Assembly (NCBI GenBank): GCA_947034895.1
Contig: OX344764.1
Coordinates: 42,947,348 to 43,011,347 of the forward strand
Direction: 5' to 3'
Source of the DNA: Rhytidiadelphus loreus
Lineage: Eukaryota; Streptophyta; Bryopsida; Hypnales; Hylocomiaceae
Length of the DNA stretch: 64,000 nucleotides
Below, piece after piece: positions 33,105-45,550 of this stretch (position 1 is its first letter; each line of letters begins with the position of its first letter). The position numbers and the translations under genes were made by a program. The notes under the pieces were generated by a model that saw only the letters and a program-made list of their open reading frames with translations, did no database searches and was not told where the DNA came from.

Positions 33105-34095
33105 AATAGCCCTAATAGACTCTCAACAATAGGAAGTACTAGAGTGAGTTGAATAAACAAAAATATGATATAATAGTAGTACCCAAACAATTTCTGCCCG
33201 GGCCAAAAAATATTTCAATCTTCAAGTAGGTTCTGAAATTACGAAGGACCCCGCCATTTTTCAAAAAAGGATCTTAAAAACGAAAACGAAGGAGTACCGG
33301 GGAATATTCAAATTTACGAACTCGACCTCTTGAAGCTCCTCCGTCCCGCCCATCACGCTCGCACATCGAAGCTGCAGCGATTTGCACTCGACCTCCACGC
33401 TGGACTTCGTCGTGGAATGCCATGTCAGAAATTCAACAGAAATGTCCCATCCGCGTCCTCCACCTGTCACCGTGGGAATCCAAAGCAGTACACGAGACCG
33501 CCGAAGAAATTCCAGAAGAATCCGACGTCTGTAGCCACGGCGAAGCTTCTGGAGGAATCGATCATACATGAAAGCATGAGCGGCACAGGACATGTAATCT
33601 TTCGGTTCGTTCTCAAACAATCGTCCTAGCTCGCAGCACCGCGACGTAACGTACGTACAATTAAGCTGTCTTCATTTCAACAGCGACAGCCCATTTAATT
33701 TGCTTCTGCGTCCTTCGCTACACATATGTAAGTTAGCCTGATCGATCAAGAGTCAGGAGAATTCAATTAGCAAGGGTGACGCTGCACAAGAATTTCGCAT
33801 TTCGATCGAGCTGGGGGCAGTAGCTTAGTTGTCTGAGGTCCTAATTTCAATTGGAGTACAGTAAGTTTGGGGTGGGAACGAAGTAATTGCGGTGGCAGAG
33901 CTTGAATTGCGTTCATGCTTTAATTTGGGTTCTGGGTTTGGAGTGTACTTCAGGAGTGTGCAAGTTCGTTGCACGGAACTTTAGATTAATTGATAGCTTT
34001 TCTTTTAATTTTTCGGTACTTGGCATGTCCGTGACGCATGTGAATTGCGGGGGGTGATCGAGTTTTGGGTTGGACATGAATGCAGAGTTGGATTT
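33105..34095 (+). promoter_or_regulatory. Upstream region of the alpha/beta-hydrolase gene
   Basis: From about 33,300 the sequence becomes less AT-rich and CpG-containing, as expected for a promoter or 5' leader. Open frames of 99 and 119 codons on opposite strands (33,261-33,629) overlap each other and are probably compositional. A donor-like AGTAAGTTT near 33,858 could start a 5'-leader intron. No TATA box can be assigned with confidence. Confidence 0.4.
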
Positions 34096-36432
34096 ATGAT
34101 GGGGGAGAAGTGGCACGCGAATTTCCTACACCTTTCAGATGGGAGGCTGTTGGCTTATAGGGAGCAGGGGGTGGAGAGGGAGACGGCCACCAGGAGCTTG
34201 CTTGTTTTGCATGGTTTAGGCTCCTCTCGCCTCGCTGGTATGCCTGGTAAGTGCAGATAGTATATGTACTACTCTGTGCGTTTCCATTCTTGCAGATATT
34301 CTGCTGTAATTATGTGCCCGTTACTATTTCGCAGCCTGTATGGCTTATTTCTTAACGGGAAGTGAAGTTTAGGTAGGGTGTGTACACTCTTTCTGTCACT
34401 TGAAGCGCTTCATCGAACCAATGTGTGAAGGAGTGTGCTGTCATTGGGAGATCACTCAATATGGCTCACTGGAGAACTAAGAGTCAAACTCTGTTGAGAT
34501 GATATGTTTAAGAATTTCTCATGCTATCATTCGAAGAATCATGACTTCGCGAAAGGTCTTCGTCCGTGGACGAATCTTTCCATGGAGATCATCTATCTCT
34601 TCCACAGTGGTCTTAGGCACACTGTATCTTACCCGTGGAAGAGTGTCGATCCTTGCAGGTGTCTCTGAATCTTTGCTGCAGGAAATGGGAGTGAGGCTCG
34701 TTTCAATCGACCGACCTGGATACGGGTCAAGCTCGTTCAACAGGAATCAAACTTTTGAGACGGCTGCCAGAGACGTGGCTGAAGTTGCAGACCTTCTGGA
34801 GCTTGGGCAGAAGATATGGTTGCTGGGATACTCCTGCGGAGGCGCTTACTGCTGGGCAGCTGCTCGCTACATTCCTGAACGCATTGCTGGGATCGCAATG
34901 TGGGCTCCTGTTGGGAATTACTCTTGGCAGGTATGTGATATCCATCCATTTGCAGAGTAGGAAATGTCAAGTTCGAGCAAACTCTTTCCGTCACTTCCAT
35001 TCTTCGGGAGATCACTCCATAGAGTTCACTGGAGGTATCGGATTGGGTACAAGCGAGGGTACAAGAAGAGCCTAACGTTCTTGAAATCCAATACTTTTCA
35101 GGCTTGCAATGCATGATGATTTCTTATGTAATCTTTCAAGTAGGAGGGTGTAGACCACTAATGAAGGGGCACCCCCAGGACACAACCCCATTTCCAGTCC
35201 AATATCAGCAGCCATAGACATTTGGCTCGTGCTACTTTCCCACCTGCAAAGTGGAGCTCAACATAGTGTCTGAATAGATCAGTTGCTGTTTCATAACAGA
35301 GATCCAACTCGTACTAATATGGATGTGAGTTTGGCTATGGACAGGGCATATCAAAGAGCGAGAGGAAAAGGTTGATGGGGAGTAATTCAGCGAGGTTAAG
35401 AGTAATATACGGGCTACATGGGAAAGTGCCTCGCTGGGTACTCTATCCATATGTGCGCTTCTTTATGGTTCCTTCGTCGCCGAGAAACTGGTTGGAACGT
35501 GCGAAGAAGAGATTCTCTCCTCCCGATGTCCAGAGTTTGCAAGGGATTGCAGGACGCCTGATGGAGAGGTCAGCCAACTGAACATGGTCTCTGGTTCGAA
35601 TTGCGCTCTCTTGAATTTCGAATTACACTTTGAATATAATGCGTCTTTCACTGGTTGCACTGCAGAGATGCTAGGGTGTCAGGCGTGTTTCACATGGGCA
35701 AGGGCATGGCTCAAGATTTGCACCTCATCTCCAGTGCCTGGGGGTTCGAGCTTGCTGATGTGCAAGGCGCTTATCAAGGTCCACTCCATATTTTCCAGGG
35801 TGATCAAGATAATCTGGTGCCTGTGGGTCTACAAGTCTGTATCCAGAAACTGGTGAGTGCTTCACATCGATTTTATGTTTGGGGACACTGTTTGGCTTCT
35901 GTCCGTAACGTAAACCCTAAACCCTACAACTGGTAAGGGACCTGATCCCATCTCCGTTTCGGACCCCTGTTACCAACAGCTACTCATCCATTCAGACAAT
36001 TGGTTGCACTAATTGACAAGTGATGTACGGAATGTCTGGAGCCAGTTCTTCTTTGAATGGAGAGGACTGCCTCTTCTAGTGATCTAGAACCTCCCCCATT
36101 GCATACGGACTGATAGAAAATTCGATCTCAACAGATTTGACTCTTGCACCGAAAGTCATCTCTCCACAGCTCTGTTTTCATCTCCCCCAAATTGCACTCC
36201 TGGATATTGGATTAAACGCTTACAGTGACGCAAATCTCTGCATTCCAACATTGTGTGTCCAGCACGGGGACTCCATTTCAATACATGTGTTGGTTGTCCA
36301 ATGCAGGTTCCAGATCTTGTGCATCTCCATGTTTTAGAAGGAGAGGGGCATTTCTCAGCATTTTGTTACAATGATGAGATTCACCGAGAAACACTCGAGT
36401 GTCTCTTTGGAGATGTAGAGACGGCTATTTGA
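34096..36432 (+). CDS. Alpha/beta-hydrolase superfamily protein, 319 aa, five exons
   Basis: Exons 34,096-34,246, 34,659-34,930, 35,345-35,568, 35,666-35,852 and 36,307-36,432 all have GT-AG borders and sum to 960 nt with no stop. The oxyanion HG is at residues 39-40. The nucleophile elbow GYSCGG holds Ser109, Asp264 lies in GDQDNLVP, and His293 lies in EGEGHFS. The triad is complete. It should be a soluble serine hydrolase acting on an ester or similar bond; the substrate is unknown. There is no signal peptide or membrane helix. ATG 34,096 is the first in-frame ATG. Length is at the short end for plant members, which often carry an N-terminal hydrophobic extension. This is the only clearly intact host gene in the window. 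Confidence 0.9.
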
Positions 36433-36608
36433 GGGACTGGAAATGCAAATGAACTGAATATGATAACAGGAGTTCAGGATGGCAGTTCCTTTACCGACAC
36501 GGGCATTGGATGAACCCTACATCCATTGATGTTTCTTGAAAGGGTAAGTTGCGCAAAGTACGTCACCCGGCACAGTTTTGAAACACAGACTCGCTCCATT
36601 CCTCCTTT

Positions 36609-36890
36609 GGAAGAGACAGTGCCGTAGTGACGATATTACAATTTTCTGTAGACGATAGTTCTGCATGTAGCATTGGCTTCAATTTGAATTCACGTCCGTT
36701 TGTTTCCGAATTCTATCCTGTTACATGATTTTCGTGTAGCAAGGGAACTATAGAAATATTGGAAGAGATAGTGCCGTGGTAGCGATATTACAATTTTTGT
36801 AGACGATGGTTTTGTAGCATTTGAATTCGTTTGAATTCGTAACCGTTTGTTTCCCTGTTCTATCCAGTTACATGATTTTCGTGTATTAAG
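36609..36890. repeat. Tandem duplication of about 150 bp downstream of the hydrolase gene
   Basis: Two diverged copies share GAAGAGA(C/T)AGTGCCGT at the start, ATATTACAATTTT and GTAGACGAT in the middle, and TTACATGATTTTCGTGTA at the end. The first runs about 36,609-36,757 and the second about 36,762-36,890. Confidence 0.8.
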
Positions 36891-37642
36891 GGCATTGTGC
36901 AACTTGTACTGCTTCCCGGTGATGAGACCTTGGTGCTCAAGATACAGTGTAAGAACCCCAGGCGCACCTTGACATGAATTCTGCTGTAGAAGCTGTTTCG
37001 AAACTTAAATCCGTGAGCTCTCCCTTCGTGGCCAATGGCTTGAAATACTGGAGTAAGGTAAAGCACACTCATTATGGACCCTCTCCCAATGGCGTCTCCT
37101 TGGAACACCCCATCCAAGATTCAGTTGGGCTGAAATGGGAGACTGGTGTCCATTAGAGGTATGTGTACCTTCATGGTTCTGACCGCATGAAATGTTTTTC
37201 CCATGGTAGTTGCACACAACAAGTACTGCAAGGTTGATTCACAAATCAAACATTTAGAGATGCTTTAACAACTCAAGAAGAATTAATTGAACACTTACAT
37301 GCTAAACCACTACAGTAGGTGGATATTGATGAATCATTTGAAAGTGCACTTCATCCAAGTAGTATTCAAGAACAATTGTGTAATCTATCCATGGAAAGAA
37401 GAAAGAATGCTCTTTACAATCAATGATATATGGAAAGGCTATGATTCTTGTTATAACTTTAGAAAAGGCAGTTTACTATCTTTAGTTGTTAATTGCTGAG
37501 GAGTAATTGGAGGTGAGAATATCTTTTTCTAAAGTGTTGCATGCATCCAAATTTCAAAATAACATTTACAAGTTTTATGTTTCAACCAAGCCGCAATATT
37601 TTTAACATTATTATTATAATGAATCAGAAAGAAAAATAGACT
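36891..37642. other. Intergenic; possible orphan exon at about 36,974-37,055
   Basis: An ATG at 36,974 opens a coding-looking stretch (begins MNSAVEAVSKLKSV). It reaches a donor-like GTAAAG after 28 codons and stays open to 37,156. I do not recognise it, and no partner exon was found before the MITE at 37,643. It may be an exon fragment or chance. Confidence 0.25.
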
Positions 37643-38572
37643 TTAACCCCTAAAGGACCAAGTGTCCCCTCGGGGGACAAATGGATTTTGGGCAAGTACC
37701 TACGGGCTGAATTTTTCTCCTGATTTTTTTAAACTTTTTTTGAAGATAGAAAAATTAATTACCTTTGTGGGAATGTAATTATTTTTTCAATTGGTGCCCG
37801 GGAACAAAAGTTATGCCCATATAGCTCAAAACAGGGGAGACCAAGCAACAAAAAAAAATTCAAAAATTTGAATTTATTTTTCAAATTTATTTTCCCTCAT
37901 AGATTATATTTTTGTCTATTTGAAAAGCTTTGATTCATTTCATTTGGGTTTTTTATGAGAAAGTTATGGACAATCTTGTTTTTCGGGCAATTAAAGCATC
38001 TTCTTGAAAAAATAACTTGTTGGTTTCATTTCTGAATGCAATTTTGACAATTTTTCAAAAAAAGAAGTTCTATATCATTTAGTTTGCTTGCTAGAACAAT
38101 CTCACTGTGGAAATTAGTGCATTTCAATTCTATCTTAGATATATTAATAAAATAGATTTTCATTCAATCTCGTATCTACTTCTATTCTACAATTTTTTTA
38201 AGAATGAAAATTAAGTTTTTTTGAAAATATTTTTTTTTTCCTAGACGTTCAACTCAATTCTGCACTAAAATGATTTAAAGCTCCAAACTCTGTAGTGCAA
38301 AAAATTGAAGTTAAAAATGTTCAAAGTCAAATAATTTAGTCCCACAAGGTGCTGAAAAACTTGTTTTTTTCACTTTAAACGCAGATATCTTGCAATCTGT
38401 ACGGTGAAAAATTCTGAAATTTTTTCCACACATTCTTGTACTAGTAAGGTGTAAGATCCTATGGTTTGATGTAGGAAAAAAACAATTTTCAAACTTTTTT
38501 ACTTTTTGCTATAGAAATGGCAGTTTTGAGTGTTTTTTGATAGAAAAAAGGCCTTGGTCCTTTAGGGGTTTA
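37643..38572 (+). mobile_element. MITE family A, complete copy, 930 bp
   Basis: The 18-bp inverted repeats AACCCCTAAAGGACCAAG are at both ends, with TTAA/TTTA outside them. The body aligns to the copies at 1,753-3,100 and 2,236-2,767. No coding capacity. The superfamily is not certain: a TWA-like duplication would suggest PIF/Harbinger. Confidence 0.8.
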
Positions 38573-38581
38573 TCATTCATT

Positions 38582-38713
38582 AGAGCATCCCCACAGCAAC
38601 ACGGGGAAGCCACACTCTAAACATTTTGAGCCTTTGATTTTCTTTGTCAAAAGACAATCAAAGGCTCAAAATGTTTATAGAGTCGCTTCCCCATGTTGCT
38701 GTGGGGCTGCTCT
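38582..38713. mobile_element. Foldback MITE, 132 bp
   Basis: It is nearly a full hairpin. AGAGCATCCCCACAGCAAC at the left pairs with the complement at the right, and the arms continue through ACATTTTGAGCCTTTGATT. AGAGCATCYCCA-type ends are common in small plant MITEs. Confidence 0.8.
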
Positions 38714-39051
38714 TGGCCTTTAAACCTTGGAATATAAGTTAGACTATTTGTTTGTTGGATGTGTCCTTTGGACAAAGGCTATGGCATTGACTCCACATCA
38801 ACTTTGGTTTCTAAATCAAGAGTCCAAATTTTATTTAGTAACATATTCATACTTCACAATGTGGCCAAGGTTTGGGGATATGGGGTCCAATTGGTGTGCA
38901 CGTAACATAATTTTCTACATTAGTGTATTTATTGTTGTATTTGTTTTTTACTTTTGATTCTCTGAGAAACATTTTCACTTTAGGATTCTTCTCAACAATA
39001 TGTCAAGTGCATCCCCATTAAATACATAAATATGGATATCTACATTGTTCT

Positions 39052-39608
39052 CGGGGGGGTCACTTAGAGTGTCCATTGGAAACTACGTGTGAGCAAAACT
39101 TTAGACTCCCTATATACTTTTGAATTTGAAATAAATAGAAATTGAAAAAATAAAAATAGATTTTCCTACTTTGATATAGTTTATCTTTTAAATTACTGAT
39201 ATTTTATTTGTTAACAATAATTAGTTACAAATTTTTGAAGTAAAAATGATACACTGTAGAACTAAAAAATAACTTAAGTTTCACATTCCTATACTATGTA
39301 AAAAAAAATGAAAAAAAATGAAAAAAGAAATCCTAAAAGTAATTTTCTATTGAAAACTCATTTTGAGTTGGATATTGATTTGATGATCATCTAAATGTGT
39401 TCTCTATAATTATTTGAGTTGGAAAACATGCCATTTTAGTTCATTTTTAACATCTTCTAGAAATCATTTCATATTTTATTTGAATTGGAAATTTTGGCAA
39501 TAGAAACCTAGTCATTATTAAACAATGGTCAAAATTTTAAATTGAAATTATAGTTTATTAGAAACCACTTGTTCACATGTTGTAGTAGGACTAAGTGCAC
39601 CTCCCAAA
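39052..39608. mobile_element. MITE family D, older copy
   Basis: About 557 bp aligned by eye to the MITE at 58,215-58,795 throughout, for example ACATGCCATTTTAGTTCATT and AATTATAGTTTATT. The ends are CGGGGGGGTCACTTAG and the complement of CTAAGTGCACCTCCC. Flanks ACATTGTTCT and AAATTGTTAA may be a decayed 10-bp target duplication (7 of 10). Confidence 0.7.
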
Positions 39609-40127
39609 AAATTGTTAAAGCATTAATCCTTGGAACCCTACAACATTGTTGCCTTCATTATAGCATTATTTGTCTTTGTACAACGTCATTGCTATCATTA
39701 TAGCATTCTATCCCATCCTTATAGCTTTAGAGCTCTTACAAATAAGAAGAATGATCCAAGGATCACCATTTTACAAACGCTAGCATGCGTCTATTCGCCA
39801 ATCATGTCATTGGGAGGTCGTTGTAGGGCACTCTAAAAAACCTCGAACAAAAGTTCGACAATTGCAGGGTTGACCAATTCTAGTGATGCCTACGTGTTGG
39901 ATGGGGTATTGTTGAACTCGTTGCTTGTTTAGAGCAACAGTAGAAACAATTGCAGCCCACTTACAATTCCGTCTAGAGTATTTATAGAGGATGTCAACTT
40001 CCTTTTCAAATTACGCTAACACATGGTGCACAAAAATCTGGAACACACTACTCAATATAGTACTTTCAACATTCATCATGGAGCTTCCATAGGCCACGAC
40101 TCTGATGTTGGCATGAATGCATGCCTT
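39609..40127. other. Spacer, possible decayed coding trace on minus strand
   Basis: No gene is recognised. On the minus strand 39,850-40,127 stays mostly open (one stop) but matches no family I know. The last five bases, GCCTT (40,123-40,127), are the target duplication of the next element. Confidence 0.35.
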
Positions 40128-41396
40128 TGTGAGCCCCAAATTCGTCACTTGGGACTCATTGTTTTCTTTATTTTTCAGTTTATTACAAATTAAGGCATAA
40201 AGTACTACAAAAAGCCCAAAAAAGAGTGTAGAACCAAAATAGGTATGTCACGTACCAGTATAGCATTTGGTCATAAATAGCCTTTTATCCATAGATTACC
40301 CATAAAACCCACTTGTATATAGGTTAGAATCCGTGATTAGTGGGAAACAATAGGGCTACTGGGAACTTACCCAAAATAGCCCAAACCTAGTGCATGTGAC
40401 CATGGTAGGCTAAATTAAGTCTTAGGAAAGTGAGGGAGGTCCCCACGTAAATCTCCAAAGATAGGTTCTAGTTTCCCCATTCCACCGACGAAACATTAGG
40501 AATCCAAATTGTTAGCTTGCAGGTGTTACTTGCCCCAGACAGGCCGCATGGAGGAATCCACAACCGCCGGATAGTGTTCTTGGATCTAGAACATGTCGGG
40601 GTGTCCACGGCAAAACCCATTCGCCAAGATTCCCTCACATGTGAAAGATTCCCTGACTGCCGGTGATTCAACCGAAGTCAGTTTTCACCTCGCCACCAAC
40701 TGTGTGCCAGAATAGCCCAAGACTTGGCACGTGGCTTGGGGGACTCCATGAGAGGTTCCCCAAAAAGTCTCGGTTTTTTCTGATCTCCAAAGGATCTTTT
40801 TCTGAGCAGTCAAACCGCCAAAGGCCACATTGGGAAATTCATGGAAAATACCCAGGCCACGGTAAAATCTCACTAAAAATTAGACTAGCATCTTTTATGT
40901 TAATAACGCGCCCCAACAAATTTCATGGTGTTCCAATAGCGGGAAGCAGCCGAAACTGACAACATCCCCCCAATTAATAATTACGGCAGGATCTTTGCGG
41001 GGTTGACCGGCGTCCCAGGAGCGTACGAAGTCGGAACGAAGACATCAAGGAGCCTTTTCTTACTCCCTAGAGCCTCCCCAACAACCCTAGCTAGTTACCC
41101 AAGCCAAAAGAGGTAAACCCCAAAAGTTAGGTTTTTACCCTTTTAATTGGCTCTAGTTGGCACTAGTTTCCGATGGGTTTTTTGTGATATAAATAGGGGG
41201 TAGGGAGTCCCTTAGGCTAAAAATGGCATTCTGAAGCCATTGGCGCAATCCATTTGCAATTCCGAGCTAAACTCCAAAAGTTAGAGGATAGGACCAGCGT
41301 AAAACCCAAAATTAGGTGAAAATCTCAAATTTGGATGAAAATCCGGATGGATGAGGTTACTCGTCGAGGGGGGGGGGGAGTGGGCCCTTGGAAACC

Positions 41397-41406
41397 TATA
41401 AAAGGG
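41397..41406 (+). promoter_or_regulatory. LTR TATA box, family C copy 2
   Basis: TATAAAAGGG is at the position conserved with copies 1 and 3 and is followed by a pyrimidine-rich stretch suited to an initiator. Confidence 0.65.
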
Positions 41407-42229
41407 GGCCCTTCTCTCTCCCAAAACACCCCCAATACTTGTTTTGGGTCCGTGGGTCCAAGTTATCTTGGAATTTTTGGCGTTTCAAGCCAAAAAAACC
41501 TCTACGGTGTTTTCGGAGCACTTTTGGCTCCCATTGTCGTTTTATTTCAAGCTCTTTAAAGGTCCTTGAGGTCCTTCCACCTTACCTTGTACTTGTGCGA
41601 GTCAAGCGGTTTTCATCTACTTGCGTGTGTTTTCCGTGTATCTTTTGTGTGTCTTGTACTAATCCTAAAGTCACCCCCCACCATACCTTGGCGATGCCGC
41701 TTTGGGGGGCCTTTAGTATATGAGTATTGCCTTGTTTATGCTTACTTTGTGGATTCGGTTGCCTCTTGTGTAAGTCCTAACCATAGTCACCCTTGCCGTG
41801 TTGTTTGTGAGTGGACCCCACCGCCCTTGAGGCGGCGAAGCTTTGAACCTGTAACTTACCCTAGTTTTAGAGTGTGTGTCAAAAACAGGCCTTAGACAAC
41901 AGAGCTTTGGACCCGGGGGGCGTCACCAGTCTTAGAGTTGGTGTCAAAACCAATTCGATGGCGAAGCTTTGAACCCCCTATACTTTTGGTTCAAAAGTTT
42001 AGTTCCCAAGATCTTCTTGGAAAAAAACAAAGTTTAGCCCCCAAGAGTGCCCTAGGTGGTAGACAAGTATAGGGAGAAACCCCGCCACTAGGCCGTTGTT
42101 TTGCTAGTTGTTAAAACTTTTGTCTATTCTCCCTAGGCGGCGAAGCTTTGACCCTAACCTATCCAATTTTAAGTTGTGTAGTGGGTTCCCATACGGGAAC
42201 CCGGAGAGGAAGGATTGTAGTAAAAATAC

Positions 42230-42670
42230 TTGGGACCAGCCTAAGTCCAACCCAGGGAGGACAGCCCAAGGGGAGCCCGTAAGGGGACAGCCCGTAAGGG
42301 GAGGAGCAGTCAGCCAGCCCCAAGGGGAGGCCCGTAAGGGGAGCAGTCAGCCAGCCCCAAGGGAAGGCCCGTAAGGGGAGCAGTCAAGCAACCGTCGGGA
42401 CAGCCCGTCAGGGTCTGCCGTCGGGACAACCCGCCGGGTATCGGGGGGGGGCCGGGTATCGGGGAGCCAGGGGAAGGGGAAGCCCGTAAGGGAGCAGTCA
42501 GGCAGCCGTCGGAACAACCGTCAGGGTCTGCCGTCGGAACAGCCCGCACGAGTATCGGGGGGCCGGGTATCGGGGGGGGGCAGGTATCGGGGAGCCAGCG
42601 TTCGGGGAAGGCCAATTCGGGGAAGGCTAGGGAGTTGGAAGTTCAAGGGGGGGGCAGGGAGTTGGGGAGT
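42230..42670. repeat. GC-rich tandem array within the solo LTR
   Basis: It consists of interleaved units such as GCCCGTAAGGGG, AGCAGTCAGCCAGCCCCAAG, GTCAGGGTCTGCCGTCGG and CCGGGTATCGGGG. Base composition is far from that of the surrounding DNA. Long frames on the minus strand here (Pro/Ser/Arg-rich) are compositional. Confidence 0.85.
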
Positions 42671-43679
42671 CCGGAGGGGGGGGGTAGGAGAAATCCTTAC
42701 CTCAACTAAATTCAGCACTACGGGACGATGCCCTGCGGGGCCCCACCACACTTTCTTTTGGGGTTTTCATCACACTAAGGTTGAAAACCGGGAGTCTAGT
42801 TAAGGACTAACAAAAAACCAACTCAAGGCTAAAGGAAGAGGGGGGGGAAGAGAAGTCGCCATCCTACGCGTCCAAACCTGCACAACCTCTCAAGGTCCCT
42901 CACCCACAAGCCACCTCACACAATGATGACAAAATTAGGAAGGGGGTAGTTATAGGAGAGGAAGAAGGGAGAGACGATAAATAGTGTTGCGTCATAGGAT
43001 TAGGTAGGAAATCTCAAAAGCTTCTTACAACCATTAGGAAAGAGATTAGGATGACACCAAAATGACGACGTAAGAGAATAGGTGACTCTTCCATTAGATT
43101 AGCGTCATATGGTGTAAGGTCTCATTTAAGGGGTTGGTAGGAATAGTGTTGAAGTAAAAGAAAAAGAGACAAGGAGAAAGGAAGGGACCATTAAGGGTCT
43201 TTAGAATGTACTACTTCGCCGAGGACTAAGCCATAGGCATTTTACTACTTCAAAATACGTGTCGACTATGGAATACGAGCACGCGGCCGGAGGTATGGAG
43301 GAAAATGCCGCGCATGCCAGCGACGATCAGGTGAGTCAGTAAACCAATCCCCGGGGCTTTCTTTCTTTTAATTTACGCTAAACCCTGTTAGGTAGTGATT
43401 AATTTCGATTAGCAAATAGGAATTAGGGGGGGGACCTTGAGTTTAGACATAGAAGTTTATCGATAGGACTCGAAGTATCCAAACCCATTTCATACATAGA
43501 AGTTGACCATAAAAGCAACCAAATTAGACTAAGATAGGATAGGACTAGGAATCAGTAACCGTTAAGGTCAGAACTCAACCAAGAAGTAAACACTAGATTA
43601 AGACAAAATAATCCAATTAGGAGTTAGGGTTAAATTAGCAAATCAAAATTGCCTTAGGTAATGAAGACTTAGGGAAGGA

Positions 43680-44035
43680 AAAAAAATAAATTAAATTAGG
43701 AGATAAATTAAATTAGAAGATTAAATTAGGAAAAAAGATAAATTAAATTAGGAGATAAATTAGGAAAAAAGATAAATTAAATTAGGAGATAAATTAGAGA
43801 AAAGATAAATTAGATTAGAAGATTAAATTAGGAAAAAAGATAAATTAAATTAGAAGATTAAATTAGGAAAAAAGATAAATTAAATTAGGAGATAAATTAG
43901 AGAAAAGATAAATTAAATTAGAAGATTAAATTAGGAAAAAAAAAAAGATAAATTAAATCAGAAGATTAAATTAGGAAAAAAGATAAATTAAATTAAGAAA
44001 TTAAATTAGGGAAAAAGATAACTTAGATTAGGAAA
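43680..44035. repeat. AT-rich tandem array within the solo LTR
   Basis: Many copies of GATAAATTAAATTAGGAG and GATTAAATTAGGAAAAAA-type units in two alternating forms. Confidence 0.9.
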
Positions 44036-44461
44036 AAACCCAATCAACTTAGGAAACCATGGAAGGGACTTAGGTAATCCATCCTCAGTCTTAGGAAAGG
44101 TCAATTAGCCTCAGATTCCCATAGATTAGAATAGATTCGGTGATAGTTCGCATAGGCTGCCATTAGGGGACGGTTAGCCCGAACTATTCCCTCGCCAATT
44201 GGGGGCAACTCCATTGTCACCTGCGGAAACTAGGAACTTAGTAAAGAAGATCCATTGCTTGGAAGGCACAATGGACCTACGCTTAGTCACCCGTTAGGTT
44301 AGAATTTAGTTAACCCCTAGAACCCTGTTGTGTCCGATTAATTACCAAGGGTGGGTAATTAAGCGCCCACAGCCTTCTTCTAATATCTTCAATGGTACAT
44401 GATGGGAGCAACCGTCATCTAGCTTCTTTTTGTCACATCCTTGTGCTTTTGTGGACATGAT

Positions 44462-44719
44462 TGGAAACGGTCTACTATTGTTGGGATGGGGATTAGTGTG
44501 AAGAGTTTTATCACTTTGCACTTGTTAGCTACTGTCAAGTTGAAGTAGATCATTCATATCCAACTTTGCACATTCATTGCAAAAAGAGTGGTGGAATTTT
44601 AAAATGATTGTGCAAAGTTGGATACGAATAATCTACTTCAACTTGACAAGTGCTAACAAGGGCTAAGTGACAAAACTCTTCACACTAATCCCCATCCCAA
44701 CAATAGTAGACCGTTTCCA
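44462..44719. mobile_element. Foldback element, 258 bp
   Basis: Arms of about 110 bp pair with small mismatches, starting TGGAAACGGTCTACTATTG and its complement and reaching CCAACTTTGCACA in the middle. The central spacer is short. No clear target duplication was found. Confidence 0.8.
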
Positions 44720-45550
44720 TTTCTAGCTCGAGAAAATGCAAAGACATGGCAGAGACAAATGATGGCTCACGATTGCTCATATGGTGTATCATTGAACTAT
44801 TGGAAGAATGCATTCATGGCATCGCCTCCCCTTATTCCCCATAAAAACTCCATGAATGCTAGACTCACTCCAATGTGTGGTGGGTTTCTAGATTTTAGTG
44901 CCACGTAACAAATAGTCTAAGAGAAAGTTGACTTCCCTCGTGGACATCCCTAATGTGACCTTAGATGAACTATAATTTTTCTTGCTTTTGTTCTAAACAA
45001 GTACATGTCTAACAATACCTCATCTGGCAAAGAAACAACACCAACACTAGTTCACACTACAATTGACGAGCATTTGATTGACAACCTCAAAGTGCCCACA
45101 AAGACCTAGCATCAATGTGATTGGCAAACAGACCTTTTGCTTGCATTGATCAAGCTCAAGATTCCTTGTACTTGTCGGAATATGGTCTAGAAGGTGCAAC
45201 TTGAAAATGCATAGTGGAAATTTGCCAATCCTATTGGCTGGTGTATAGAAAACTATTGGTTTAAAACATGATTGAGGGTTCGGTATAAATTTTCATTTTT
45301 ACTGTCACCAAATAAGATTAAAAAAAAACTAGATTTTATAGACTACCCTCTAGTGGACACTAGTGGGATGTACTATTCATTGGAAAAGATTCTTTCATGA
45401 TTGTACCTTCTCTTCCATTTCTCTCTCTTCTTTCTTTTGTAGAGAAGAAGTTTCAATGCTAATTATTTGAAGGAATGATATAAACAGGGATGGATTCCTA
45501 GGAAAAATCCAAAGAATATTCAATAAAGTGTTCATTTTTCAAACAAAAAC
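44720..45550. other. Spacer without a recognised gene
   Basis: I see no long ORF, RNA gene or repeat here. The last five bases, AAACC (45,546-45,550), are the target duplication of solo LTR copy 3. Confidence 0.4.

Larger units (their letters stand above)
40128..44371 (+). mobile_element. Solo LTR family C, copy 2, 4.24 kb, TSD GCCTT
   Basis: It starts TGTGAGCCCCAAATTCGTC and ends TTAAGCGCCCACA, with GCCTT at 40,123-40,127 and 44,372-44,376. The TG/CA ends, 5-bp TSD, a TATA box 1.27 kb in, no internal direct repeat and no coding sequence together fit a solo LTR rather than a full element. U3 aligns to copies 1 and 3. The part after the TATA box is 3 kb long and contains a GC-rich array and an AT-rich array absent from copy 3. 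Confidence 0.85.

Noticed and set aside
34499..34740. Frame beginning in intron 1 of the hydrolase gene and its antisense partner
   Set aside because: The frame is an extension of exon 2 through the acceptor at 34,657-34,658. The spliced model keeps phase over 960 nt, and the intron part lacks family similarity.
42310..42751. Two overlapping Pro-rich minus-strand frames
   Set aside because: They are products of the GC-rich tandem array inside solo LTR copy 2.
40128..44371. Full-length TRIM or LARD element instead of a solo LTR
   Set aside because: No terminal direct repeats, PBS or PPT were found within the TSD-bounded segment, although this rests on inspection by eye.
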